A stretch of 32,087 bases of DNA, taken from Chryseobacterium sp. Leaf394 (GTDB lineage: Bacteria; Bacteroidota; Bacteroidia; Flavobacteriales; Weeksellaceae). Position 1 is the stretch's first letter; each line of letters begins with the position of its first letter. Made by a program: the position numbers and the translations under genes. The stretch lies in contig NZ_LMQH01000011.1 of NCBI RefSeq assembly GCF_001424105.1, positions 191,832 through 223,918 of the forward strand. The letters are read 5' to 3'. Of this stretch, positions 15,145 through 23,113 are shown piece by piece. The notes beneath the pieces were generated by a model that saw nothing but the letters and a program-made list of their open reading frames with translations, was not told the DNA's origin and ran no database searches.

Positions 15145-16338
15145 TTAGAAAAGTAAAAGATTGATATCATGATAAGTAAGACCAAAACGGTCGCAAATCA
15201 CTTTTTTGGTATGGCGGCCTTTATACATGTAAAGGCTTTGTTTCATTTCGTTTTTTCTGAGGAGCATATTTTCGAAACCGCCTTCTTCGTCGTAGTTTAA
15301 AAGGTAAGACAGGAAGAAATTGGAAATCGCCTTGGTAGTCGTTCTCGGCATTTTTGACGTCAGATTCGGCAGTCCGCAGTGAATTACACCGTGCTTGATG
15401 ATGTAAGGATCTTCCATTGTGGTCAGTTCTGAAGTTTCAATCACTTTACCGTTATCGATGGTGATGTCAATGATCACAGTTCCTTTTTTCATTTTTGAAA
15501 CCATTTCTTCCGTTACAATCGGGTTCGAATTCATTCTTGGAAGTGCTCCGATAACCACGTCGGCACGTCTGAGTGCTTTTTTAAGTTCCTTGGGATCGAT
15601 GATCGAGGTTGGAACTCTGCTGTCTACCAAAGTGTGAAGTCTTCTTAATTTTGAAAGTGAATTATCAAAAACCCTGACGCTGGCTCCAAGTCCGATTGCT
15701 GCTTTTGTCGCAAATTCACCTACGATTCCTGCTCCGATGATGACTACTTCTGTGGGTCTTACTCCGGTAATTCCTCCCAACATCAAACCGTTGGAAAGAG
15801 CGAGCAATTCTGATGCATATAAAATAGAAACTGTACCTGCAATTTCCCCAATTAATCTCACCAGGGCTAGTTGGTTGTACTCGTCGAAAATAAATTCAAA
15901 AGCGATGGCATTGATTTTTTTCTGAGCCAGTCTGCAGAAGTAATCTTTATCTCTGAGGTTAATCTGTAAAGCAGAAACCAGATAAGTATGAGGCTTGAAG
16001 TAATCTATTTCTTCGTCTGTAGGCGGATTAATTTTTAAAACTAAATCCTGCCCAAATGCCTCCTTGGGATCATCGGTAATTCTCGCTCCCGACTCAGAGT
16101 ACTGAAGATCGGTGAAAAAAGATCCCTGTCCGGCACCGGATTCTATGATGATCTCATGGCCATGTTCTACCAAAACCTGCACAGCATCGGGTGTGATGCA
16201 AGTACGCCTTTCGTTGAGGCAGGTCTCTTTGGGAATTCCTATACTGAACTGTTTACCTTTTTTGATGACTTCAAGTTTTTCTTCTTTCGGCATCAGTTCT
16301 TCTTCGGTAAACGGAGTAAAAATATTGGTGGTGCTCAT
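15145..16338 (-). CDS. ald: Alanine dehydrogenase-family protein, catalytic histidine not conserved
   Basis: The protein has 397 residues and the two-domain Ald/transhydrogenase-alpha fold: the N-terminal IGIPKETCLNERRTCITPDAV (32-53), Rossmann motif GVRPTEVVIIGAGIVG (192-207) and the end MPRTTTKAI. Judged from memory of M. tuberculosis Ald, Arg45 and Lys102 (LVLKINPP) match the substrate residues Arg15 and Lys75, and the DITID aspartate is kept, but the position of the catalytic His96 (TFLH) reads HTYLV, a valine (Val121). The segment around it looks like transhydrogenase subunit alpha instead. True alanine oxidation is therefore doubtful. About 20 extra N-terminal residues are present. It heads an operon with the small membrane protein and the LytS/LytTR pair. 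Confidence 0.78.
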   Translation of the reverse strand: MSTTNIFTPFTEEELMPKEEKLEVIKKGKQFSIGIPKETCLNERRTCITPDAVQVLVEHGHEIIIESGAGQGSFFTDLQYSESGARITDDPKEAFGQDLVLKINPPTDEEIDYFKPHTYLVSALQINLRDKDYFCRLAQKKINAIAFEFIFDEYNQLALVRLIGEIAGTVSILYASELLALSNGLMLGGITGVRPTEVVIIGAGIVGEFATKAAIGLGASVRVFDNSLSKLRRLHTLVDSRVPTSIIDPKELKKALRRADVVIGALPRMNSNPIVTEEMVSKMKKGTVIIDITIDNGKVIETSELTTMEDPYIIKHGVIHCGLPNLTSKMPRTTTKAISNFFLSYLLNYDEEGGFENMLLRKNEMKQSLYMYKGRHTKKVICDRFGLTYHDINLLLF

Positions 16339-16393
16339 TTTTTAAGGTGGATTTTGACTGAAAATATTTTAAAAATCAATCGGTTTCACGAGG

Positions 16394-16446
16394 CAAATAT
16401 ACAGATTAAGTCGCTGATAGCAATTAGCTTTTTGCTATCTGCTTTT
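16394..16446 (-). promoter_or_regulatory. Promoter of the ald-like operon with overlapping inverted repeat and heptads
   Basis: On the minus strand, TATATTTG (16401-16394) fits the -7 box and a TTG (16423-16421) lies 19 bp upstream as -33. The -33 element is part of a perfect 8-bp inverted repeat, GATAGCAA (16416-16423) with TTGCTATC (16432-16439), separated by 8 bp. The same stretch also reads as five 7-bp units each with GC at positions 2-3 (16412-16446), so the inverted repeat may partly be a product of repetitive DNA. Confidence 0.5.
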
Positions 16447-16495
16447 TCAAACCATCTTTTAAATTTCAAAACATTGTAAAACTTGAAGTACTTAG

Positions 16496-16903
16496 TTATT
16501 CGAAAGTAATTTCTCTTGTTTCTCCGTTATTATCAATTTCCATGGTGTGGTAGCCGAGTCCGTCGAGCTCCTCTTCATAAACTTCCGGCCATTCTATGAT
16601 GCAGAGAAAAGAATTGTCGAGGTATTCTTCGATGCCGATGTCATACACTTCTCCGATGTTTTTCAAACGGTAAAGATCAAAATGAAAAACTTTTCCTTTC
16701 GGCGAACTGTACTCGTTTACAATCGAATAAGTAGGAGAGTTGACCTCGTCCTGACTTCCTAAATTTTTCAGGAGGACTTGTGTAAATGTTGTTTTTCCGG
16801 CTCCTAAGTTTCCTTTCAGCAAAAGGATATTATGTTTCAGTTGTGGCAAAATTTCCTTCACCACATCCTGCCATTGTTCTAAATTTCTGATCTCGAAATG
16901 CAT
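16496..16903 (-). CDS. tsaE: tRNA threonylcarbamoyladenosine biosynthesis ATPase TsaE
   Basis: This 135-residue cytoplasmic P-loop protein works with TsaB/TsaD/TsaC in making the t6A37 modification of ANN-decoding tRNAs. Visible motifs are the Walker A GNLGAGKTTFTQ at 31-42, the TsaE signature NSPTYSIVNEY at about 58-68, FHFDLYRLKN (72-84), and the C-terminal IIEWPEVYEE block that holds the switch-like region. The length is normal for the family. The t6A partners are not in this window. A separate promoter just upstream suggests its own transcript, although the ald-like gene lies downstream on the same strand. Confidence 0.93.
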   Translation of the reverse strand: MHFEIRNLEQWQDVVKEILPQLKHNILLLKGNLGAGKTTFTQVLLKNLGSQDEVNSPTYSIVNEYSSPKGKVFHFDLYRLKNIGEVYDIGIEEYLDNSFLCIIEWPEVYEEELDGLGYHTMEIDNNGETREITFE

Positions 16904-16921
16904 GCAATTTATTTGAGGCTG

Positions 16922-16951
16922 TAAAATTAGTAAACGTTTTGCTCTTTCAAA
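16922..16951 (-). promoter_or_regulatory. Probable promoter of tsaE
   Basis: On the minus strand TTTG (16951-16948) and TAATTTTA (16929-16922; one base from TAnnTTTG) are 18 bp apart, a good Bacteroidota spacing. The start codon is 19 bases further on. Confidence 0.45.
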
Positions 16952-16989
16952 ACTTTTTACAGAGTGACATTTTACCTGATTTTAACTTT

Positions 16990-17898
16990 TTACTTTAAGC
17001 TCAATATCCATCTGTAGAGATTATCAGTCCAGTTTTCAAGATGTCCTTTTCCGATGGCAAGACCAAAACCGTGACCACCTTTTGGGAAAATATGCATTTC
17101 AGTTTCTACTTTTTCTTTTTGCAGTGATTCGTAAAAAACAATGCTGTTTTTCACGGGAACTGTTTTGTCGTCGGAACAGTGCACTAAAAATGTGGGAGGA
17201 GTTTTACCCGTTACCTGAAGCTCATTTGAATAATAATTTACCAATTCCTGACTGGGTTTTGTACCTAAGAGATTTTCTCTCGAACCCTGATGCCCAAAAG
17301 CTTCCATTGTGATAACCGGGTAGATCAAAATCATAAAATCCGGTCTTGCGCTGATGTTTTCTATTTCTGATTTTGGAAATTTGTCTTCACTTTCAAAATG
17401 AGTTCCTAAAGTGGAAGCAAGATGGCCGCCTGCTGAAAATCCCATAATTCCAATTTGGTTTTCTGAAATATTCCATTTTTTGGCGTTGTTTCTTACCAGT
17501 CTTATCGCTCTTTTTGCGTCTTGCAGCGGCGCTTCATGTGGAATAATCAATGATTTTGAAGCCGGAACTCTGTACTTTAAAACAAATGCAGCAATACCTT
17601 TAGAATTAAACCATTTGGCAATATCTGTCCCTTCTCCATCATACGCTAAACCCCGATAACCGCCTCCCGGACAGATAACCACAGCTTTACCGGTCGCAAT
17701 TTTCTTCGATGGCAAATACACTTCCAACGTCGGTTTCTGAATATTTTCAATCCACACAATCGTTCTTTCAACTGAAGTTTCCTTTTCTTGACTTACTTTC
17801 TGATTGGGAATCTGTTCTCCCCACAGCGGAACAATTTCCTGACTGTAAAATGTAACGAATGATAGTAGAAACAGCGTTATAGAAAGGATTTTTTTCAT
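16990..17898 (-). CDS. Secreted alpha/beta hydrolase (esterase/acetylxylan-esterase-like)
   Basis: The protein has 302 residues with a signal peptide of about 19 residues (LLSFVTFYSQ), so it acts in the periplasm or outside. The fold shows the oxyanion segment CPGGGYRG (76-83), the nucleophile elbow GFSAGGH with Ser155, the acid in HCSDDKTVP (Asp243 or Asp244) and the histidine in GGHGFG (His276). The motif layout suits the esterase/lipase/dienelactone-hydrolase group and resembles secreted acetylxylan esterases of Bacteroidota; no glycan-utilisation genes are adjacent, so the substrate is open. It stands alone between tsaE and the divergent dnaG. Confidence 0.88.
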   Translation of the reverse strand: MKKILSITLFLLSFVTFYSQEIVPLWGEQIPNQKVSQEKETSVERTIVWIENIQKPTLEVYLPSKKIATGKAVVICPGGGYRGLAYDGEGTDIAKWFNSKGIAAFVLKYRVPASKSLIIPHEAPLQDAKRAIRLVRNNAKKWNISENQIGIMGFSAGGHLASTLGTHFESEDKFPKSEIENISARPDFMILIYPVITMEAFGHQGSRENLLGTKPSQELVNYYSNELQVTGKTPPTFLVHCSDDKTVPVKNSIVFYESLQKEKVETEMHIFPKGGHGFGLAIGKGHLENWTDNLYRWILSLK

Positions 17899-18012
17899 TA
17901 TTAATTTAATTTGCTGAGGTAAATTTAAAAAAGAAATATTTGGTTTAAAGATTTTAAATCCTGTAAATTAATTTCTTAAAATTCGTCATTATAAAAATAG
18001 CAACTATATGTA

Positions 18013-18020
18013 TATCTTTG
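18013..18020 (+). promoter_or_regulatory. Bacteroidota -7 box for dnaG
   Basis: TATCTTTG is a perfect TAnnTTTG match, giving a leader of about 70 bases before the GTG at 18098. No TTTG is seen at the expected -33 spacing. Confidence 0.55.
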
Positions 18021-18097
18021 TAGCCTTAATAAGTTTTTTGATCTACAAAACTGCTATTAATTTGAACTTAGTAAAATAACTTTCTCAGAATTAAGAC

Positions 18098-20059
18098 GTG
18101 ATTTCCAAGCAAACGATAGATAAAATATTTTCCACAATCCGGGTAGAGGAGATTGTGGGCGAATATGTGCAGCTGAAGAGGGCGGGATCCAATTTTAAAG
18201 GGTTGAGCCCGTTTCATGAAGAAAAATCGCCGAGTTTTGTTGTATCTCCAAGCAAGCAGATCTGGAAAGATTTCTCGACTGGGAAAGGAGGTACAGCGAT
18301 TTCTTTTCTAATGGAAATCGAAAATTTTACGTATCCGGAAGCACTTCGTCATGCAGCCAAAAAATATGCAATTGAAATAGAAGAAGACCGTCAGGAATTC
18401 TCCGAGGAAGCCAAAATTGCACAGACGGAAAGAGATATTCTTTATAAAATTCATGAAATTGCCAACGATTATTTCCAGAATATTTTGTGGGAAAATGAGG
18501 AGGGAAGATCTATTGGTCTGTCATATTTCAGAGAACGTGAGCTGAAGGATGACATCATCAGAAAATTTCAGCTGGGATATTCTCCGGAAAAGAAAAATTC
18601 ATTTACCGAATATGCGATTGAGAAAGGCTATTCCAAAGAAATTTTAGAGAAATCCGGACTTTCTATTTTTCCTGAAAATTCTCCGGCAGGTATCGACCGT
18701 TTCCGTGAAAGAGTGATGTTTCCAATTCACAGTTTTTCGGGAAGGGTTTTAGGTTTCGGAGCCAGAATTCTTAAGAACAATATTAAAACCGCCAAATATC
18801 TCAACTCTCCGGAGACAGAAATTTATCATAAATCAAATGTTCTTTATGGCTTAAACCAAAGCAAACAGGCGATTTCCAGAAAAAATGTCTGTCTATTGGT
18901 GGAAGGGTATATGGATGTGATTTCACTTCATCTTTCTGGAATTGAAAATGTGGTGGCGAGTTCCGGAACTTCTCTGACAACTGAGCAAATTAAACTGATC
19001 AAAAGACTTACTGAAAACGTAACGATTTTGTTTGACGGTGATAACGCGGGAATTAAAGCCAGTTTCAGGAGTATCGATATGCTTCTGGCGGAAGGCATGA
19101 ACATCCGTGTTCTGCTCTTTCCCGAGGGCGACGACCCCGATTCTTTTGCCCGGAAACATCCTCAGAATTACGTTGAGAAATTTATAGAAAACGAAGCGAC
19201 AGATTTCATTGATTTTAAAGCTGAAATTCTTCTTAAAGATGCCGGAACAGATCCTATAAAAAAGGCTGAAGCCATCCGGAACATTGTAAAATCAGTTTCG
19301 TTTGTACAGAATGCTCTGAAAAAGGAGGTCTATCTGAAAGAGGTTTCAAATAAATTCGGGCTTTCGGAGCAGAGTCTTTTTAATGAGCTCGATATTCAGA
19401 AGCAGATCACGCAAAATCAGACCCAACACCAGCCAAAAGAACAGCAGAAACCTGCAAAACTGGAAATCGTTCCCCAACAGGCAGAGCTTGAAGATTCGGT
19501 ACAGTTTAATATTATTCATCAGGAAAATAAACTGATTGATACAATGCTGATGTTTGGCGACATGGTTTTAGAAAGACAGGATGCCAATCTTGAGAAATAC
19601 GAAATCACCGTCATTGAAGAAATTCTCCATCACTTTGAAGATGAGAATTATGAATTTCAGATACCAACCAATCAGAAAATCATCGAAGACATCAAAATCG
19701 GAATTGAAAATGAGGAAATACGTGCCGGAAATTTCTTTATCACGTTGATGGATGAAGATATTACACTGAAAGTGGCCGATGCACTCCTTTCTCCTGATGA
19801 TCTGAGCGATTGGTCGACCCGAAATATTTTCCCGCCTGCGATTGGTGATCATCTTGCTGCGGAAGTGGAAGCCAATATTCTCATTCACAAATATTATTAC
19901 ATTCATCTCCTCATCAGAAAAATGACCGCCGATCTCGAAAACCACCGTGAAAATAATCCTACAGCGTATTTTGATTCCATAAAAAAGATCATGATGCTCA
20001 CAGAGTTTTCAAGGCAGTTGGCAACAAAACTGGAGTGGTCGCCGATTACAAAGGTTTGA
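18098..20059 (+). CDS. dnaG: DNA primase DnaG with a cysteine-less zinc-binding domain
   Basis: The protein has 653 residues and makes RNA primers at the replication fork. It has the N-terminal CHC2-type domain (about 1-90), the TOPRIM catalytic core and a DnaB-interacting C-terminal region, with a Gln-rich linker (about 440-470). Catalytic residues are Glu268 in LLVEGYMDVI and the DGD pair Asp312/Asp314, with EGDDPDSF near 342-349. The zinc ligands are lost: the CPFH position is LSPFH (Ser37, His40 kept) and the later Cys-x2-Cys pair reads KDFSTG (Asp58, Thr61). The only cysteine in the protein is Cys264. The start is GTG; no ATG is better placed. No sigma or rpsU genes flank it. No downstream gene is close enough to be coupled. 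Confidence 0.95.
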   Translation: MISKQTIDKIFSTIRVEEIVGEYVQLKRAGSNFKGLSPFHEEKSPSFVVSPSKQIWKDFSTGKGGTAISFLMEIENFTYPEALRHAAKKYAIEIEEDRQEFSEEAKIAQTERDILYKIHEIANDYFQNILWENEEGRSIGLSYFRERELKDDIIRKFQLGYSPEKKNSFTEYAIEKGYSKEILEKSGLSIFPENSPAGIDRFRERVMFPIHSFSGRVLGFGARILKNNIKTAKYLNSPETEIYHKSNVLYGLNQSKQAISRKNVCLLVEGYMDVISLHLSGIENVVASSGTSLTTEQIKLIKRLTENVTILFDGDNAGIKASFRSIDMLLAEGMNIRVLLFPEGDDPDSFARKHPQNYVEKFIENEATDFIDFKAEILLKDAGTDPIKKAEAIRNIVKSVSFVQNALKKEVYLKEVSNKFGLSEQSLFNELDIQKQITQNQTQHQPKEQQKPAKLEIVPQQAELEDSVQFNIIHQENKLIDTMLMFGDMVLERQDANLEKYEITVIEEILHHFEDENYEFQIPTNQKIIEDIKIGIENEEIRAGNFFITLMDEDITLKVADALLSPDDLSDWSTRNIFPPAIGDHLAAEVEANILIHKYYYIHLLIRKMTADLENHRENNPTAYFDSIKKIMMLTEFSRQLATKLEWSPITKV

Positions 20060-20118
20060 TTGAAACTGAAAAATCAAATATTTTAGAATTATTAATCAAA
20101 CTCACGTTAAAATAATTT

Positions 20119-20126
20119 TATCTTTG
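20119..20126 (+). promoter_or_regulatory. Bacteroidota -7 box for the serine hydrolase gene
   Basis: TATCTTTG is a perfect TAnnTTTG match, 28 bases before the ATG at 20154. It indicates a transcript separate from dnaG. Confidence 0.55.
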
Positions 20127-20153
20127 ACTTTTAAGTTATTCAAATAATTCTCC

Positions 20154-21557
20154 ATGAAAAAACTGTTTTTCTTACTTGTTCTGATGTTCACATCAAATAT
20201 TTTGTTTGCTCAGACAGATCATCATTCTACGGCGATTAAAAATTTTCAGACTCAGTATAATTCTGGAAATTACGAGTCGGTTTTCAACTCTTTTTCGCCT
20301 GAAATGCAGAAAGCTCTGCCACTCGAAAGTACAAAACAGTTTCTTGAAGGTCTAAAGTCTCAGGCCGGACAAATCACTTCGACAAAACTTTCAACTAAAG
20401 AAGGTACAACTGCGATCTACAACACCAATTTTGAGAGAGCAACACTGGAAATTCATCTCTCACTCGATGCCGATAACAAAGTAAGTGGGCTTTTGATTCA
20501 GCCTGTGACTGAGAAACAATCAGCGACGAAAAGTGAAATCAATAATGCACTGAATACTTATCATAAAGAAATTTCAGATTTGATTTTTTCAAAAACGAAA
20601 GATTTTCCCGAAAATACTCAGGTTTCAATTGCTGTCATTAAAGATGGAAAAACAAATTATTACGGAATTTTAAAATCAGATAAAGCCGTTAAAGCATCAG
20701 AAAATCAAAATAAAGTTTTTGAAATCGGTTCGCTGACGAAAGTTTTTACTTCCACAGTTCTGGCTTCTCTCGTTGCTGATAAAAAAGTGAAACTCAATGA
20801 TGAAGTCAACAGGTTTTATCCGTTTCCGTTTAAAAATAATGTGAAAATTACGTTTGAAACTCTAGCCAATCACACTTCAGGTTTGCCACGGCTTCCTGAA
20901 AATATTAACCTTTCTGATATCTCAAATCCGTACAAAAATTATGGAAGTGAGCAGCTTTACGATTATCTTAAAAATGGTTTAAATCTTAAAAATAATTCCG
21001 AGAAAAAATATGATTATTCCAATCTGGGAGCAGGTTTGCTTGGGCATACCTTAGCTGTGTCGCAAAAAACCGGCTTTACAGAACTTCTTCAGAAAAGAAT
21101 TTTTGACAGATTTAAAATGAATAATTCGTTCACCAGCTCAAAGAATTTAGGTTCAAAATTGGTTAAAGGTTTAAATGCTGATGGGCAAGAGGTTTCTAAC
21201 TGGGATTTTGATGTCCTTTTCGGTGGTGGCGGAATTTTATCAACAACTGAAGATCTTTCAAAGTTTGCCACAGCACAGTTTGACTTGAAAAATACTGATC
21301 TTACTCTGACGAGAACGCCCACATTTACAGTCAGCGAAAAAATGAAAATGGGTTTGGGCTGGCATATTTTAAAATCTCAGAACGGCAGTGATCTTTTCTG
21401 GCACAATGGCGGAACAGCGGGATATTCATCATCGATGACAATCGATACTGCAGGAAAAACAGCGGTTGTTATTCTGTCAAATGTTTCAGCTTTCAATCCT
21501 AAAATGGGCAATATCGACCAACTTTGTTTTGAACTGATGAAACAAATCGGGAAGTAA
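20154..21557 (+). CDS. Exported beta-lactamase-family serine hydrolase with N-terminal DUF3887-like domain
   Basis: The protein has 467 residues with a signal peptide of about 20 residues (NILFAQ). The first mature domain (about 25-118) has a DUF3887-like pattern, FQTQYNSGNYESVFNSFSP and later LSLDADNKVSGLLI. From about 130 a class C beta-lactamase-like serine hydrolase follows, with the nucleophile motif SLTK (Ser193, Lys196), the YSN motif at 288-290 and HNG (417-419) in place of KTG. The HNG variant is common in esterases and D-amino-acid peptidases of this fold, so a true beta-lactamase is unlikely. The natural substrate is unknown. The gene lies between dnaG and a small exported protein, each with its own upstream signals. 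Confidence 0.9.
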   Translation: MKKLFFLLVLMFTSNILFAQTDHHSTAIKNFQTQYNSGNYESVFNSFSPEMQKALPLESTKQFLEGLKSQAGQITSTKLSTKEGTTAIYNTNFERATLEIHLSLDADNKVSGLLIQPVTEKQSATKSEINNALNTYHKEISDLIFSKTKDFPENTQVSIAVIKDGKTNYYGILKSDKAVKASENQNKVFEIGSLTKVFTSTVLASLVADKKVKLNDEVNRFYPFPFKNNVKITFETLANHTSGLPRLPENINLSDISNPYKNYGSEQLYDYLKNGLNLKNNSEKKYDYSNLGAGLLGHTLAVSQKTGFTELLQKRIFDRFKMNNSFTSSKNLGSKLVKGLNADGQEVSNWDFDVLFGGGGILSTTEDLSKFATAQFDLKNTDLTLTRTPTFTVSEKMKMGLGWHILKSQNGSDLFWHNGGTAGYSSSMTIDTAGKTAVVILSNVSAFNPKMGNIDQLCFELMKQIGK

Positions 21558-21631
21558 ATTTTCGTGACTGATTTCTTGCTTCAGCAATTTTCATGCTTAA
21601 ATACTATTGCTGTATTTGTTTCGTTTTAAAT

Positions 21632-21649
21632 AAATTACAACTGTAATTT
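21632..21649. promoter_or_regulatory. Perfect 8+2+8 palindrome upstream of a small exported protein gene
   Basis: AAATTACA and TGTAATTT form a perfect inverted repeat around AC, ending 14 bases before the ATG at 21664. It could be an operator or a leader hairpin. A second inverted repeat, CAGCAAT (21582-21588) with ATTGCTG (21606-21612), lies just upstream. Confidence 0.45.
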
Positions 21650-21663
21650 TAAAACTTAAAACC

Positions 21664-22149
21664 ATGAAACAATATTTAATTTTATTCCTTTTTGTCGGTT
21701 CATTCTGCTTTGCTCAGGAAAAAGAAATTGTAAAAATCCTTAATAACGAACTTAAGAATGAGCTGAAAAATCAGTTTACCTATCCTCATTTTGATGGCGA
21801 TACCGTCACGCTCACGAAAGAATTTTCTATCGATAAAAATAAAATTCTAAGTGTGGAAATCAAAAAACAAAATGGATTTCGTTTGTATACTGAAAGGCAG
21901 GAAGTACATCTGTCAAAAATTTCCAGTATCGGGAAAGACATCAATATAATTTTGAATTCGGATGGGGGAGATGTGCAGATCAAATCGAAAAGTGTTGACA
22001 AAGATAACAATCAGCAAACCCGCAGCACCAACAGCGAAACTTTTTTTACCTATCTGCATTTCAATAACAACGAGCATATCGGGAATAATCTCGTAAAGGC
22101 TTTTGCTAAAGCAGGCTACGTTGTTAAAAAGGTGTATTGGTACGATTAA
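21664..22149 (+). CDS. Small exported hypothetical protein
   Basis: This 161-residue protein starts with a clear signal peptide (about 18 residues, ending CFAQ), so it is exported. The mature part carries a hydrophilic, mostly beta-like region: FSIDKNKILSVEIKKQNGFRLYTERQEVHLSKI and DINIILNSDGGDVQIKSKSV, and a C-terminal helix IGNNLVKAFAKAGYVVKKVYWYD. I do not recognise the family. A perfect palindrome lies just before the start. It stands alone between the serine hydrolase and clpP. Confidence 0.72.
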   Translation: MKQYLILFLFVGSFCFAQEKEIVKILNNELKNELKNQFTYPHFDGDTVTLTKEFSIDKNKILSVEIKKQNGFRLYTERQEVHLSKISSIGKDINIILNSDGGDVQIKSKSVDKDNNQQTRSTNSETFFTYLHFNNNEHIGNNLVKAFAKAGYVVKKVYWYD

Positions 22150-22252
22150 GGACTTTCAAATAAATAGCAATGCACTTCATTTTAAATTCTTATCACCACT
22201 ATTAAGAACATTTTTTCTGCTTAAATTTTTCGTGTTTCTGCCATAATGTCCT

Positions 22253-22260
22253 TACATTTG
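22253..22260 (+). promoter_or_regulatory. Bacteroidota -7 box for clpP
   Basis: TACATTTG is a perfect TAnnTTTG match, 48 bases before the clpP ATG. Confidence 0.5.
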
Positions 22261-22308
22261 TTTGGAACGAAATTAGTCACTCAAAAGGAAAAGATAATTT
22301 AATTACCT

Positions 22309-22995
22309 ATGGATATTAAAAAAGAGTTCAGAGATTTCTCTGTAAAACACTTAGGAAACAGCGGTCTTGCGACCGATCAGTATATGGGAATGTATGGGCC
22401 TACCAACCTTACGCCGTATATCATGGAAGAAAGAAGACTGAATGTGGCACAAATGGATGTATTCTCCCGTTTAATGATGGACAGAATTATCTTCCTTGGG
22501 ACAGGCATTGATGATCAGGTAGCCAATATTGTTACTGCTCAGCTTTTGTTCCTTGAAAGTTCAGATTCTGCAAAGGATATTCAGATTTACATCAATTCTC
22601 CTGGTGGAAGCGTTTATGCAGGTTTGGGAATTTATGACACGATGCAAATCATTAAGCCAGACGTAGCAACCATCTGTACAGGAATTGCTGCTTCAATGGG
22701 AGCTGTACTTCTGGTAGCCGGAGAAAAAGGAAAACGTTCAGCTTTGAAACACTCAAGAGTGATGATTCACCAGCCAAGCGGTGGTGCACAGGGTGTAGCT
22801 TCTGATATGGAAATCAATTTAAGAGAGATGCTGAAGCTTAAAAAAGAATTATACGATATCATTTCTGAGCATTCAGGACAGACTTATGAGTGGGTTGAAA
22901 AAGCATCAGACAGAGATTACTGGATGACTTCTACTGAAGCCAAAGATTTTGGAATGGTAGATGAAGTTTTACAGAGATCGAAAAAAGAGTTGTAA
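22309..22995 (+). CDS. clpP: ATP-dependent Clp protease proteolytic subunit ClpP
   Basis: This 228-residue serine protease subunit forms the proteolytic chamber that works with ClpX or ClpA. The catalytic triad is visible: Ser129 in GIAASMGAVLL, His154 in VMIHQPSGGAQG and Asp203 in KASDRDYWM. YINSPGGSVYAG at 94-105 is the family signature. The N-terminal stretch of about 30 residues beyond the usual start is typical of Bacteroidota ClpP and may be a propeptide. Partners tig and clpX, often adjacent in other bacteria, are not in this window. A bidirectional terminator follows the stop and separates the gene from convergent tpiA. Confidence 0.96.
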   Translation: MDIKKEFRDFSVKHLGNSGLATDQYMGMYGPTNLTPYIMEERRLNVAQMDVFSRLMMDRIIFLGTGIDDQVANIVTAQLLFLESSDSAKDIQIYINSPGGSVYAGLGIYDTMQIIKPDVATICTGIAASMGAVLLVAGEKGKRSALKHSRVMIHQPSGGAQGVASDMEINLREMLKLKKELYDIISEHSGQTYEWVEKASDRDYWMTSTEAKDFGMVDEVLQRSKKEL

Positions 22996-23041
22996 TTCGG
23001 TAATTCGAAAAATGTGTCAATTTAAAAATTGACCAGATACT

Positions 23042-23078
23042 AAAAAAGGGATGTAATTTGATATTACGTCCCTTTTTT
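23042..23078. terminator. Bidirectional terminator between clpP and tpiA
   Basis: A 16-bp stem, AAAAAAGGGATGTAAT (23042-23057) with ATTACGTCCCTTTTTT (23063-23078), has one G-T wobble and a 5-base loop, with T or A tails on each side. It serves both convergent genes. A smaller perfect hairpin, GTCAATTT/AAATTGAC, lies at 23016-23033. Confidence 0.9.
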
Positions 23079-23113
23079 TTATTTTCAAATTGACTCCCCG
23101 CCAAATTTTCAAA

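Noticed and set aside
20055..20078. Possible hairpin terminator at the end of dnaG (TTTGATT/AATCAAA)
   Set aside because: Only 7 AT-rich pairs with a 10-base loop and no proper T run; too weak to call.
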